Below are positions 1-8,900 of a stretch of DNA of 11,636 nt, piece by piece (positions within the stretch are counted from its first letter, which is position 1; each line of letters opens with the position of its first letter). Both the position numbers and the translations under genes were made by a program. The notes under the pieces are model-generated. The model saw nothing but the letters and a program-made list of their open reading frames with translations, made no database searches and was not told the DNA's origin. Source of the stretch: Bacteroidota bacterium (GTDB lineage Bacteria > Bacteroidota > Bacteroidia > Flavobacteriales_D > Crocinitomicaceae); assembly GCA_016866375.1 (NCBI GenBank), contig VGMK01000054.1, positions 1-11,636 on the forward strand. The letters run 5' to 3'.

Positions 1-2612
1 GAATACCATGCAAGTTTACTTCGATTGTATCCAAGCCCCAAATTTAAATTAGAGGCCTCAGGAAATAAGTCGGGTTGACCTTGTGGAATCGAAGCTAATC
101 TCCATGCCGTTGAAGCACGCAAATCAATGGCACTCTGCGCCGCTTCAAAATCATCCAAGTAAGAAGTTCCTTCTTTGTTAATTGCTCGAGGTTGACCTGG
201 AATCAAAGTAGCCACCTCACCTTGGATTGCCAAAGTAGACATTTGATTGGTTGAAATTACTGGGAGAAGATCAACTAATTTTGTCAAGAAGGGTACGTTT
301 GTTCTCCAAGAAAAATCTGCACCAATTACATTGTTCTTGAATGGCTCACTGCCAAAATCAACTTTTTGTGTGATGGGTCGCTCAGTCATGCGCACCCACG
401 TAGCACCAAGATTCAAATTTTGACTGAATCGGTAGGTGTAATGCCCACCTATCAAAGTTCGAGCTTGAAATCCGAACATTGAGTTACTTTCAATGGAAAC
501 TTTTATTTGGGTGTTTGATTCAAGCAGACTGGTATTTAGTATTTTGACCCTGCCCTGGGCATAATCTACCTGGTAGTCAACACCTTCAGTTAATTTTATT
601 CCTCCAGCCGTTACAGCAACTGCCCCTTCGGGAATATCGAAAGCCCCAAGAGAAATTTCTGAGGATATGGAAGATTGGAATTGACCTTTCAGTGTGAATC
701 GGTTTTTACTTGGTATTTGTTGGGCGGCAGTTTTCGTTGAGTCGTATAATTCCAAAAATGAAATTTTATCCACAGCGGACGGTGGTAATCCTGCAAGAGT
801 CAGTTTGTTTTTAAGGGTAGCACCAAAAGGTTCTATGGTGGAGAAATAAATTCTTCCTGTTTTCCTATTTATGGTTCCACCATTATCAATTTTATTTCCA
901 ACTTGATTCATCGGAACAAAGTCGAATACCCCATCGGAAAAAGGCTGACTATTTTGATTCAATTTATCCATTTCCAAGAGGGTCACCGTTTGTATGGAAT
1001 TAACACCTTCGTAAGGCATGAATGGGATTAAAACCGATTGATCCGGATTATTGTATAAAATATCAACTTTAAAACCTGTTTGATCCACCTGTGCCGCATT
1101 GATTGAATACACATTTTTCATCATTAAATCCCATACTTTATTATTCGGGATTGTAATTGTTGGTTTCAACATCTTCAGTAGCAGTGCATCTTGACCGCTA
1201 GAACCATCGGTGGAAAATTCCCCTACTTGAAAAATTTGACCGTTGTATGTATATTCATACGCAACTGCAATAACCTCATCGTTATTATAACTGCTGTTCA
1301 AGGATATATAACCCAATAGTGCGTTATAAGTAAATTCATTGTCCGCCAATTTACGGGCGTTTTCTACCTTTTCGTAGTGAATGGCTTGTTGAAATGGACC
1401 GGGTGATGTAACTTGCGCCGACAATGTAGACACGGAATTGGCAAACCCACGAATAAGTGGTTGATTCGATGCCCAAGCATATAAACCATTTGATTCATTA
1501 TCTGGAAGTACCGAGGTTGTGGAATAAGACCCAGGAGAACCCTGGCAATTCGTTGGAAGAGCCTCACCTAAATCTGCAAAAGCTAATACGTTTCGGGTAT
1601 TTTCAGTAGAGCTATTTCTATTTGTAATCCAAACCTCAATTCTTGTAATATAAGCTGTTGAATTTACAATTGGAAGTGAGGCCATAGCGGCATCGTAGTG
1701 TTGTTGATGGTATAGGTTTAGGAAGTAATGCCTGTTCTGATCGTAGTTATCCGCAGAAAGTTGAAATTCCTGAATTTGAGCCTTCCCCGAAACATTAATT
1801 TCTGTGCGCTTTCCTTTACTTTGAGCTGCAATTAAATCCCAAGTAGACCGACCAAATTTCATTTGTGTTTTGACACCAAATAAAGTTTGGGAGCCTTGAA
1901 TTAAGGTTGTTGGTAAGTTCAACTGTACATTACCAAGAGCGATTTCCTGTAATATTTCGTCTTCTCGTCCAGAATGCTGAATGTTCGAAAAGTTATTAAA
2001 ATCAAACTGCGCACCCGTATTGTAACGCATCGTTAGTTTCAATTTCGTGCCAATCTGTCCGGTTACGTCAAGATTGATATTTTGATTAAAATCGAAACGT
2101 GTTATATTCCGCTGACGCAAGGGCAACATAGGATTATCAATTCTGGAATGGTTTGCTCCAAGAGAAATTTCTATATTTCCGCCGGGAATAATTTTTATTT
2201 CATCAGAACCAAAAAAATTCTCAAATAATTTACTTCCAATTTTGATAGGTAATTCGAATTGCCCATTTTCAGCAGTTTCCTCTTCAATAATTTCCTGCCA
2301 ATCCAAGGTTTGTGATTTTTTTTCTTGGTATTCAAGGTAATCCTCAATAGACATCATCGAAGGGTAATGGTAAAACAATCCGTTACCTATTGTTTCAGTG
2401 AAAATATACTTTCCAGTTTCTGGATCGTAAACAATTCCTTGTTGCAAATTAGTAGGGTCACCAAGGTCGAAGCTCTGAGGGAGATTCTGACCAGGATTCA
2501 TTGGATTTACGATTGGAAAGGGAAGGTCTATTTGTGCTAACGCACCTGTACTTGGTAGAAACATTAAAAAAAATGCTACCAGTGCAATACCTTCAATCCT
2601 AAATCTCATCAT
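1..2612 (-). CDS. sprA: SprA, T9SS outer-membrane translocon / gliding motility protein (3' end off the left edge)
   Basis: SprA forms the very large outer-membrane beta-barrel through which T9SS substrates, including gliding adhesins, leave the cell. The frame is open without a stop from 2612 to base 1, about 870 codons; the family is about 2,400 residues, so roughly the N-terminal third is here. The start is the ATG at 2612 (MMRFRIEG...), overlapping the ruvA stop as ATGA; the in-frame ATG at 2609 is equally possible. A signal peptide is visible: a basic start, the hydrophobic run IALVAFFLMFL, then a likely cut after ALA before QIDLPFP. Family segments I recognise are GPFQQAIHYEKVENARKLAD (from residue 405), continuing into NEFTYNALLGYISLN and the YEYTYNGQ-type strand, and YLDDFEAAQSAIDLR (from residue 818). 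The N-terminal part is rich in alternating beta-strand patterns. It is the last visible gene of a maeB-ruvA-sprA operon; from remembered flavobacterial synteny, gcvH may follow further left. No frameshift was seen. Confidence 0.95.
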   Translation of the reverse strand, partial: MMRFRIEGIALVAFFLMFLPSTGALAQIDLPFPIVNPMNPGQNLPQSFDLGDPTNLQQGIVYDPETGKYIFTETIGNGLFYHYPSMMSIEDYLEYQEKKSQTLDWQEIIEEETAENGQFELPIKIGSKLFENFFGSDEIKIIPGGNIEISLGANHSRIDNPMLPLRQRNITRFDFNQNINLDVTGQIGTKLKLTMRYNTGAQFDFNNFSNIQHSGREDEILQEIALGNVQLNLPTTLIQGSQTLFGVKTQMKFGRSTWDLIAAQSKGKRTEINVSGKAQIQEFQLSADNYDQNRHYFLNLYHQQHYDAAMASLPIVNSTAYITRIEVWITNRNSSTENTRNVLAFADLGEALPTNCQGSPGSYSTTSVLPDNESNGLYAWASNQPLIRGFANSVSTLSAQVTSPGPFQQAIHYEKVENARKLADNEFTYNALLGYISLNSSYNNDEVIAVAYEYTYNGQIFQVGEFSTDGSSGQDALLLKMLKPTITIPNNKVWDLMMKNVYSINAAQVDQTGFKVDILYNNPDQSVLIPFMPYEGVNSIQTVTLLEMDKLNQNSQPFSDGVFDFVPMNQVGNKIDNGGTINRKTGRIYFSTIEPFGATLKNKLTLAGLPPSAVDKISFLELYDSTKTAAQQIPSKNRFTLKGQFQSSISSEISLGAFDIPEGAVAVTAGGIKLTEGVDYQVDYAQGRVKILNTSLLESNTQIKVSIESNSMFGFQARTLIGGHYTYRFSQNLNLGATWVRMTERPITQKVDFGSEPFKNNVIGADFSWRTNVPFLTKLVDLLPVISTNQMSTLAIQGEVATLIPGQPRAINKEGTSYLDDFEAAQSAIDLRASTAWRLASIPQGQPDLFPEASNLNLGLGYNRSKLAWY

Positions 2613-3184
2613 AAAAGACGTAATGCCTCCTTTATCAATTGTTCCACATTTTGATGTTCTGCACCGATTCTATCGAGCGCTTTCTCTGCTGACTTTTTAT
2701 CAAACCCAAGAGAGACCAATGCGATTAACGCATCAAAACGGATTGTATTGCTTTGTGCAGGAAGATTATCAGTGCTTTCTGTGAATTTTAATACTTTACC
2801 CTTCAAATCAATAATCACTCGTTGCGCTGTTTTTGCTCCAATGCCTTTAATTTTCTGGATGGTAACTACATCCTCCGATTGAATAGCATGGGCAATTTCC
2901 TCAGGGACTAAAGAGGATAACATAATCATTGCCGTATTCGGTCCTATGCCTGAAACACTGATTAAATAATTAAACATTTCCCGTTCATCTTTAGTGGCAA
3001 AGGCATACAGGATATGGGCATCCTCCCGCACTATCAATTTGACAAAGACACGAACATTTTCGCCATCACCCAACACAGAATACGTGTTGAGAGAAATTTT
3101 AACTTCGTAACATACCCCTCCACAATCAATGAGAAGTTCGGTGGGATTTTTTTCGACCAATCGGCCATGCAACATTCCAATCAT
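2609..3184 (-). CDS. ruvA: RuvA, Holliday junction branch migration complex subunit
   Basis: RuvA tetramers bind four-way DNA junctions in the cytoplasm and load the RuvB motor for branch migration during recombination and repair. The product has 191 residues, slightly shorter than the 203 of E. coli RuvA. The three-domain layout is readable: an N-terminal OB fold (about 1-62, starting MIGMLHGRLVEK with LLIDCGGVCYEV), a tandem helix-hairpin-helix domain with ISVSGIGPNTA (75-85) and IQKIKGIGAKTAQRVI (109-124), a variable linker (about 133-146), and a C-terminal RuvB-contacting domain (147-191) with ALIALVSLGFDKKSAEKAL. The start ATG at 3184 gives the canonical MIG- start and lies 1 nt after the maeB stop. 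The stop TGA (2611-2609) overlaps the sprA start by 4 nt, which suggests translational coupling. ruvB and ruvC are not in the window, which is usual in this phylum. It has no promoter of its own that I can see. Confidence 0.97.
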   Translation of the reverse strand: MIGMLHGRLVEKNPTELLIDCGGVCYEVKISLNTYSVLGDGENVRVFVKLIVREDAHILYAFATKDEREMFNYLISVSGIGPNTAMIMLSSLVPEEIAHAIQSEDVVTIQKIKGIGAKTAQRVIIDLKGKVLKFTESTDNLPAQSNTIRFDALIALVSLGFDKKSAEKALDRIGAEHQNVEQLIKEALRLL

Positions 3185-3185
3185 A

Positions 3186-5450
3186 CTATTTTGTTTGAGC
3201 GTCTATTACGGCTATTTTTACCATGTTTATTATTTCCCTTACCGTAGAGCCTAACTGCAAGATGTGAACTGATTTTCTTAATCCAATGAGAATTGGACCA
3301 ATTGCATCTACATCCATCATTTGCTGCAAGGTTTTGTAAGTGATATTCCCTGCTGAAAGATTGGGAAACACTAAGGTATTTACCTCCTGATTTGCGAGGT
3401 GAGAAAATGGAAATTTTTCATTCATGAGCTCGCTGTTTAGCGCAAAATTTGCCTGCATCTCACCGTCAACAATTAAGCTTGGGTGTTTCTCGTGAAGTAT
3501 CCTGACGGCTTTTGCCATTTTATCAGAGTCTGGGCCTGGTGAAGATCCAAAATTCGAATAGCCCAATAATGCAATTCTCGGCGTGATATTTAATTTACGT
3601 ATTACTTTGGAAATATTATAGGTAATCTCTGCAATTTGTTCCGCTGTTGGATTCACATTTACAGTGGTATCAGCGAGAAATAAGGGCCCTCTTTTGGTGC
3701 TGAGGATATACATGCCCGCTGCAACCTCTACGTCTTTTTCTAGTCCTATAATTTGCAATACCGGTTTTACGGAGGAACGATAGCTTCGTGTCAACCCTGT
3801 AATCATTGCATCCGCAATCCCCTCATCAACAAGCATTGCCCCAAAGTAGTTTCGCTCTCGCATCAGTTGAATAGCCTCGAACTCAGTTAAACCTTTGCGT
3901 TTTCTTCTTTCGAATAAAGTATTTCCAAAACTAATTCGGCGTTTTTCCTCTTCCTCCGATTTTGGGTCAATGATCACCAATTCCGGAATATCAATAGAAT
4001 ATTCCTTCATTAATTCCAAAATTCGGTTCTTTTTCCCGAGTAAAATTGGCCTTGCAACACCCTCTTCGTGCGCTTGTTGAGCTGCCTTTAAAATTTTAAT
4101 ATTATCTCCTTCGGCAAAAACCACTGATTTTGGATTTGATTGCGCCTTGGCTGTAATGTTTCGAAGTAATTTATTATCGAGGCCGAGCCTATTCTTTAAC
4201 GTTTGTTCGTATAAATCCCAGTTTTTTATGGGGCACTTGGCTACACCAGAGTCAATTGCTGCTTTTGCCACCGCAGGAGCGACATAATAAATCAAACGAG
4301 GATCTAATGGTTTCGGAATAATTTGATCACGTCCAAACGAAATATTTTTTTCTCCGTACGCCTCAATAACCTCCTCAGGAATAGTCTCTTTGGCGAGCGA
4401 GGCGATTGCCTTAACTGCAGCCAACTTCATTTCCTCATTAATTTTTGTAGCTCGAACATCGAGTGCTCCGCGAAAAATAAAAGGAAAACCCAATACGTTA
4501 TTTACCTGATTTGGATGATCCGAGCGACCTGTTGCCATTATTATATCTTTACGTACCGATGTCGCTTCTTTGTAGGAGATTTCTGGTTCCGGATTTGCTA
4601 ATGCAAATACAATTGGATCCTTCGACATGGATGAAATCATTTCTTTTTTTACCAACCCAGCGCGTGATAGACCAATAAATACATCGGCATTTTTAAATGC
4701 GTCCGAAAAAGAAATGGATTTTGGATGAATGGCAAAAAACTGCTTCAAAGGATCAAGGTCATTTCTGTCTTTCGTTAAAAGTCCTTTTGAATCAAACATA
4801 AAAATATTTTCAAGTTTCGCCCCCAAGGAATGGTATAAGTTTGCACAAGAAAGTGCAGAGGCGCCTGCACCAGAAAAAATAATTTTCACTTTGTCAATTC
4901 TCTTTTTTGCAAGTTCGAGGGCATTCAACAGTGCGGCAGAAGATATAATCGCCGTGCCGTGTTGGTCATCATGCATGATCGGGATGTCCAATTCCTCTTT
5001 TAGTCTTCGTTCAATTTCAAATGCCTCCGGAGCTTTGATGTCCTCTAAATTAATCCCGCCGAAAGTTGGCGCAATGGCCTTAACGGTTTGAATAAAAAGC
5101 TCAGGATCTTTTGCGTCAATTTCAATATCGAACACGTCAATATCTGCGAAAATCTTAAATAACAACCCTTTACCTTCCATTACTGGTTTTGATGCATCCG
5201 GACCGATATCGCCCAAACCAAGGACCGCAGTACCATTGGAAATTACTGCAACTAAATTTCCCTTACTTGTATATTTGTAAGCCTCCTCTTTGTTGTCAGC
5301 GATTTTTAGGCACGGTTCTGCTACTCCTGGTGAATAAGCCAAGGACAAGTCACGTTGTGAGGCATAAGGTTTGGTAGGTACAACTTCAATTTTTCCCGGT
5401 TTTCCCGAGGAATGGTAGTCCAAAGCATCTTGTTTCTTAATCTTCGCCAT
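3186..5450 (-). CDS. maeB: NADP-dependent malic enzyme with C-terminal phosphotransacetylase-like domain (MaeB type)
   Basis: It oxidatively decarboxylates malate to pyruvate with NADP+ and a divalent metal, linking the TCA cycle to pyruvate and NADPH supply. At 754 residues it is full length for the MaeB class (E. coli about 759). The malic enzyme N-domain holds YSPGVAEPC (39-47, catalytic Tyr39) and MEGKGLLFK (91-99, catalytic Lys94). Metal ligands are in NLEDIKAP (E136, D137) and HDDQHGTA (D162). The Rossmann domain has FSGAGASAL (192-200), ANPEPE (285-290) and ATGRSDHPNQVNNVLGFP (306-323). From about residue 430 a PTA-like domain follows, with VVFAEGDN, PTAEQIAEI, SNFGSS (632-637) and VDGEMQAN. 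In this class that domain is regarded as a regulatory acetyl-CoA sensor, not an active transacetylase. The ATG at 5450 sits just behind a run of seven A residues, typical of Bacteroidota starts. It is the first gene of the maeB-ruvA-sprA unit. NADP over NAD preference is inferred from class only. Confidence 0.96.
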   Translation of the reverse strand: MAKIKKQDALDYHSSGKPGKIEVVPTKPYASQRDLSLAYSPGVAEPCLKIADNKEEAYKYTSKGNLVAVISNGTAVLGLGDIGPDASKPVMEGKGLLFKIFADIDVFDIEIDAKDPELFIQTVKAIAPTFGGINLEDIKAPEAFEIERRLKEELDIPIMHDDQHGTAIISSAALLNALELAKKRIDKVKIIFSGAGASALSCANLYHSLGAKLENIFMFDSKGLLTKDRNDLDPLKQFFAIHPKSISFSDAFKNADVFIGLSRAGLVKKEMISSMSKDPIVFALANPEPEISYKEATSVRKDIIMATGRSDHPNQVNNVLGFPFIFRGALDVRATKINEEMKLAAVKAIASLAKETIPEEVIEAYGEKNISFGRDQIIPKPLDPRLIYYVAPAVAKAAIDSGVAKCPIKNWDLYEQTLKNRLGLDNKLLRNITAKAQSNPKSVVFAEGDNIKILKAAQQAHEEGVARPILLGKKNRILELMKEYSIDIPELVIIDPKSEEEEKRRISFGNTLFERRKRKGLTEFEAIQLMRERNYFGAMLVDEGIADAMITGLTRSYRSSVKPVLQIIGLEKDVEVAAGMYILSTKRGPLFLADTTVNVNPTAEQIAEITYNISKVIRKLNITPRIALLGYSNFGSSPGPDSDKMAKAVRILHEKHPSLIVDGEMQANFALNSELMNEKFPFSHLANQEVNTLVFPNLSAGNITYKTLQQMMDVDAIGPILIGLRKSVHILQLGSTVREIINMVKIAVIDAQTK

Positions 5451-5470
5451 TTTTTTTAAGATAAGGGGTG

Positions 5471-5501
5471 TAAAGTTACTAAATTATGAAAGGTAAACGA
5501 A
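5471..5501 (-). promoter_or_regulatory. Candidate Bacteroidota-type promoter for the maeB-ruvA-sprA operon
   Basis: On the minus strand, TAACTTTA (5478-5471) matches 7 of 8 positions of the Bacteroidota -7 element TAnnTTTG. Nineteen bases upstream lies TTCG (5501-5498), a 3-of-4 match to the -33 TTTG element. Transcription would start around 5465, leaving a leader of about 15 nt before the maeB ATG at 5450. The spacing and position fit, but both elements are imperfect and this AT-rich gap offers chance matches, so the call is tentative. Confidence 0.4.
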
Positions 5502-5551
5502 GTAAATGCGACCTTATTTCACCAATAAATAGTTCACTTAAAAGCCCAACT

Positions 5552-5591
5552 GATGAAACATAGGATACCTATTGGTCATCTCTTCTGATGA
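5552..5591. promoter_or_regulatory. Inverted-repeat cluster with two mutually exclusive stems
   Basis: On the plus strand, GATGA (5552-5556) can pair with TCATC (5576-5580) around an inner stem ATAGG/CCTAT (5560-5564 with 5568-5572, loop ATA), with a 3x3 internal loop between. The same TCATC can instead pair with a second GATGA (5587-5591) across a 6-nt loop. The same pairings exist in the minus-strand transcript. It could be a weak terminator for the adhesin transcript or an operator, but it is short, AT-rich and lacks an adjacent T-run, so it may be chance. Confidence 0.25.
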
Positions 5592-5658
5592 GGTTATTGC
5601 ATGATGAACTTTATTCGAAAAAGATGTGGTTGATAGGGATGACTTTTTAGTGGTTGAT

Positions 5659-5955
5659 CTACCTTATCAAATTCACATGCCCGTAGAAATCAAGAATTTC
5701 TTGGGTTTGTAAAGACTCGAGTTTGAGTTTCCAAGTATAAGTGCCCATTGGACAATCCAAGCCACCTAAGCTGTAGGTGCCGTCCCATCCAACGCCAGGA
5801 TCGTGACTTTCAAAAACCAGTTCCCCCCACCGGTTGTAAATGGAGAATTCCATGTATGAGCGCTTCATTCCTTGAGATAGGACTGGATAGAAGGTTTGGT
5901 TTTCTTCATCATCATTTGGGGTAAATGTATTTGGTACATAGAAAATTAACTCTTC
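5659..5955 (-). other. T9SS type B sorting domain (CHU_C / gliding motility-associated C-terminal domain)
   Basis: Residues 1874-1971 carry the marks of this family: PNTFTPNDD (1881-1889), YNRWGELVFES (1913-1923), WDGTY (1930-1934), CPMGTYTWKL (1941-1950) and the terminal GHVNLIR (1965-1971). In Bacteroidota this domain directs proteins to the T9SS, and export of several such proteins depends on a PorP/SprF-family partner. The stop TAG occupies 5661-5659. The domain is intact. Confidence 0.95.
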
Positions 5956-8900
5956 ATAAACATGAATATCAATAGATGCCGTATCGAAACATCCAACCTC
6001 ATTGTATGCCGTCATAAGGACATAATAATCTGCCCCCTCCATTGGATAAGTATACGTTGGATTGTCGTCATAACTGAGCGTTCCATCACCCATTTCCCAT
6101 ACGTAGGAAATAGCATTCTGTGATGTGTTGAAGAACTGAACTGTGGGATTGAGTGCATTGAGATTAGTGGTGGATGCACTAATAGATGCAATTGGGTTTT
6201 CATAAATACAAACGTAATCCTCATAGCTCTCTTGTGCAACACAGCCTTCTGGTGACGTAACTGTCAGTGTTATATCATAACATCCCTCTTGGTCGTAGTA
6301 GTTTGTTACATTGCCAACTTGAGTCAATATTTGTCCATCCCCAAAATCCCATACCATCTCACTGCTAGCTTGATAATTGGCGTAAAAAGTTACATTGAGG
6401 TTCCCGCATCCGACCGTATCCGATGCATAAAAGCCTGCATCAGGCATTTTATTGACCACAATGATCGTAGAATCTGATGCAGAACAATTGTTTATTGGAT
6501 TGGTTCCTACCAGAACGATTTCGTACGTACCTGAGTTATTGTAAATATAAATGGGTGAATAAATGCCTGAAGTGCCACCATCACCAAAATCCCAGGTAAA
6601 ATCAAAATTCGGGTTTGATAAATTATTAAATTGAACGGTGTCTTCCGAACAAAGAAGCGTTGTATTTACGGTAAAGTCAACATCAGGTTGGTCATGAACG
6701 ATAACTAAAATGGAGTCAAGAGGTGCGGTACAGCCATTTGAAGAAGCCAAAACTTCGTATATTAAAGTATCATCTTGTCCCGTATCATTGACTAATAAAT
6801 CATTTATGTAGTTACCTGAAATATTTGCATAAGTTTCACCGATTATTGGGATATTGAAGATACCATTCCAGACAATATTTGACGGAATATTGGTCACTAA
6901 ATTGATGTTGGTATATTCTCCTGAACAAATGGTAGTGTCATCGTTTAGTAAAAGAGGTAGGGGAAGGACATTGACAGTTACGGGTAAATCCAATGCCTGG
7001 CAACTTGAATTCAATGCAAACACGTCAACAGTGTAATTCACTTGTTGCGTTTGCGAGGAATTATTCACAAGTAAATCATTAATGAGATTCGTATTTTGAG
7101 ACGTTGTCGTTTCACCTTGAACCACTCCGTTATTTGTAGCATACCAACTGAAATTAGCATTAATTGTAGCCGCCAAATTGAGGTCAAGTTGCTCATTACT
7201 ACACAAATTAATATTGGTTGAGTTCGTTAGTTGAATTGCCGGAGCCACTCGAATAGTTATTGTTTGAGGTATCCCGTTGCACGCATATGGTGATGAAACC
7301 AGTCCAACATAATAGGTAACATACTGATTAAAGGCCGTATTATTTACCAAAATGTCACTGATATAATTTACTGATGTTGGAGAAGTAGTTTCACCAAGAA
7401 CATTTGGATTATTAATCGCATACCAAGTTATATTTGCTGGATAATTCGGTTGTAATAAAATATTGATGAGCTCTCCACTGCAGATTGAGTCATTCAAAGA
7501 GGTTACCGCTGTGTCAAGCATAATAGTTGGAACCACTTCGACAACAAAAACCTCAGGTTGTCCGATGCAACCTCCTGGAAAAGAAGTTGGGGTGATCGTA
7601 TAAGTCACGTATTGTAGCGTGCTTGAATTGTTTTGTAGTGAATTCAATATAATATTTGAATTCACTGTATTTGTTGGTTGACCAACAACATTTGAATTAG
7701 CACTCGCCGTCCAACTAAATGTGGATGGTTGGCTCGCTACTAAATTGTAGTTGATCTGATCGTTACTACAAATTGTAAGGTCATTTAACGGTTGTATAAT
7801 AGGCGGCGGATCTACGGTAATTGTACCCAAAGCCCCATAGCCAATACAGTTACCGAGTGCAGTGGTGGCAATTCCCTGAAAATTGAATTGCGAACTACTC
7901 GTGCCCGAATTAACCAGTGTCATGCTCGGTAGATTTCCGTTTCCATTCATATTTGGCACACCAGAAATCACCGAGGAGGGATTGAGGATATTCCATGAAT
8001 AGCTTACTCCTGGGGTTGGAGAACTAAAGTTAACGGGTGCTGTGCTTTCTCCTGAGCAAATAGTTTGTCCGATTTGGCTATATTGCACACTCGGAATTGG
8101 GTCAACAGTAAAAGTAAAACTTTGAGCGAGCCCATTGCAGGTAACTCCCGCATTGGTATACTGCGGTGTCACTTGAATTTGAGCAGTGGCAGTATTCATC
8201 CCAGCGTTTAGGGCTGTAAATACAGGAACACTGCCATTACCGTATGAAGGCAAGCCTATGCTTGCGTTACTATTTAGCCAAGTGTAAGAACTTGCATTTC
8301 CTGAAAAAGTAACGGGTTGAGACGGCTGTTGACTACATAAAATCTGAGAACCTACAGGAAGCATAGTCGGCGTTGGGTTGATAGTAATCGTGAAAATTTC
8401 TGGCGTTCCTTGACACGTTTGTGCACCGGTAGTTTCAGGAAATACAGTTATTGTTGCTGTAATTGGATTACCACTAAGATTAGTATTTGTAAAACTCGGG
8501 AGATTTCCAGTTCCACTTGCTGGGAGACCAATTGAAGGATTAGAATTTGTCCAGTTAAAAATATTTCCTGTACCCGAAATAGCAAGTACACCCGATACAT
8601 CGCCATTACATGTCACTACATCTTGAACGGTATTTACATACGGACTTGGTAACACAGTTATTGATGTCGAAACCGGAGTTCCATAACAAGTTGTGTTGTT
8701 GTAAGCATAAGACGGCGTAATAACAATATTTGCAACGTTATTTGTTGCACCACCAATTGCATTGAATCCTGCAATATTGCCAGATCCGGCGGCAGGTAGA
8801 CCAATTGTTGCATTGTTGTTGATCCAAGTATAATTGGTTGCATTCCCTACGAAAATGATTGGGGTGGTTGGATCGCCGTTACACAAAACTTGCGGATTTA

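Larger units (their letters stand above)
5451..5658. other. Intergenic region between the giant adhesin gene and maeB
   Basis: This is the only non-coding gap in the window, 208 bp. It holds the candidate maeB promoter at its left end, an inverted-repeat cluster in the middle (5552-5591) and a 9-bp direct repeat GTGGTTGAT (5626-5634 and 5650-5658) just after the adhesin stop. I see no strong GC-rich hairpin followed by a T-run on the minus strand, so termination after the adhesin gene is not obvious and some read-through into maeB is possible. No small ORF with convincing coding character was found. Confidence 0.7.

Noticed and set aside
1364..1567. Minus-strand open frame of 67 codons in another frame of sprA
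   Set aside because: It overlaps the conserved SprA segment around residues 350-415, and its translation has no family features.
2626..2633. AAAGGAGG on the minus strand upstream of the sprA start, resembling a Shine-Dalgarno site
   Set aside because: It ends 13 nt before the first ATG, longer than usual, and lies inside ruvA codons for K-E-A. Bacteroidota seldom rely on such sites, so it does not decide the start.
4729..5091. Plus-strand open frame of 120 codons within maeB
   Set aside because: The minus-strand frame encodes conserved malic enzyme motifs across this stretch, while the plus-strand product is a low-information Ser/Phe-rich sequence typical of an antisense shadow.
5626..5658. 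Direct repeat GTGGTTGAT at 5626-5634 and 5650-5658 considered as an attachment site or operator
   Set aside because: Nine bases in two copies without neighbouring integrase, tRNA or regulator gene is too weak to call.
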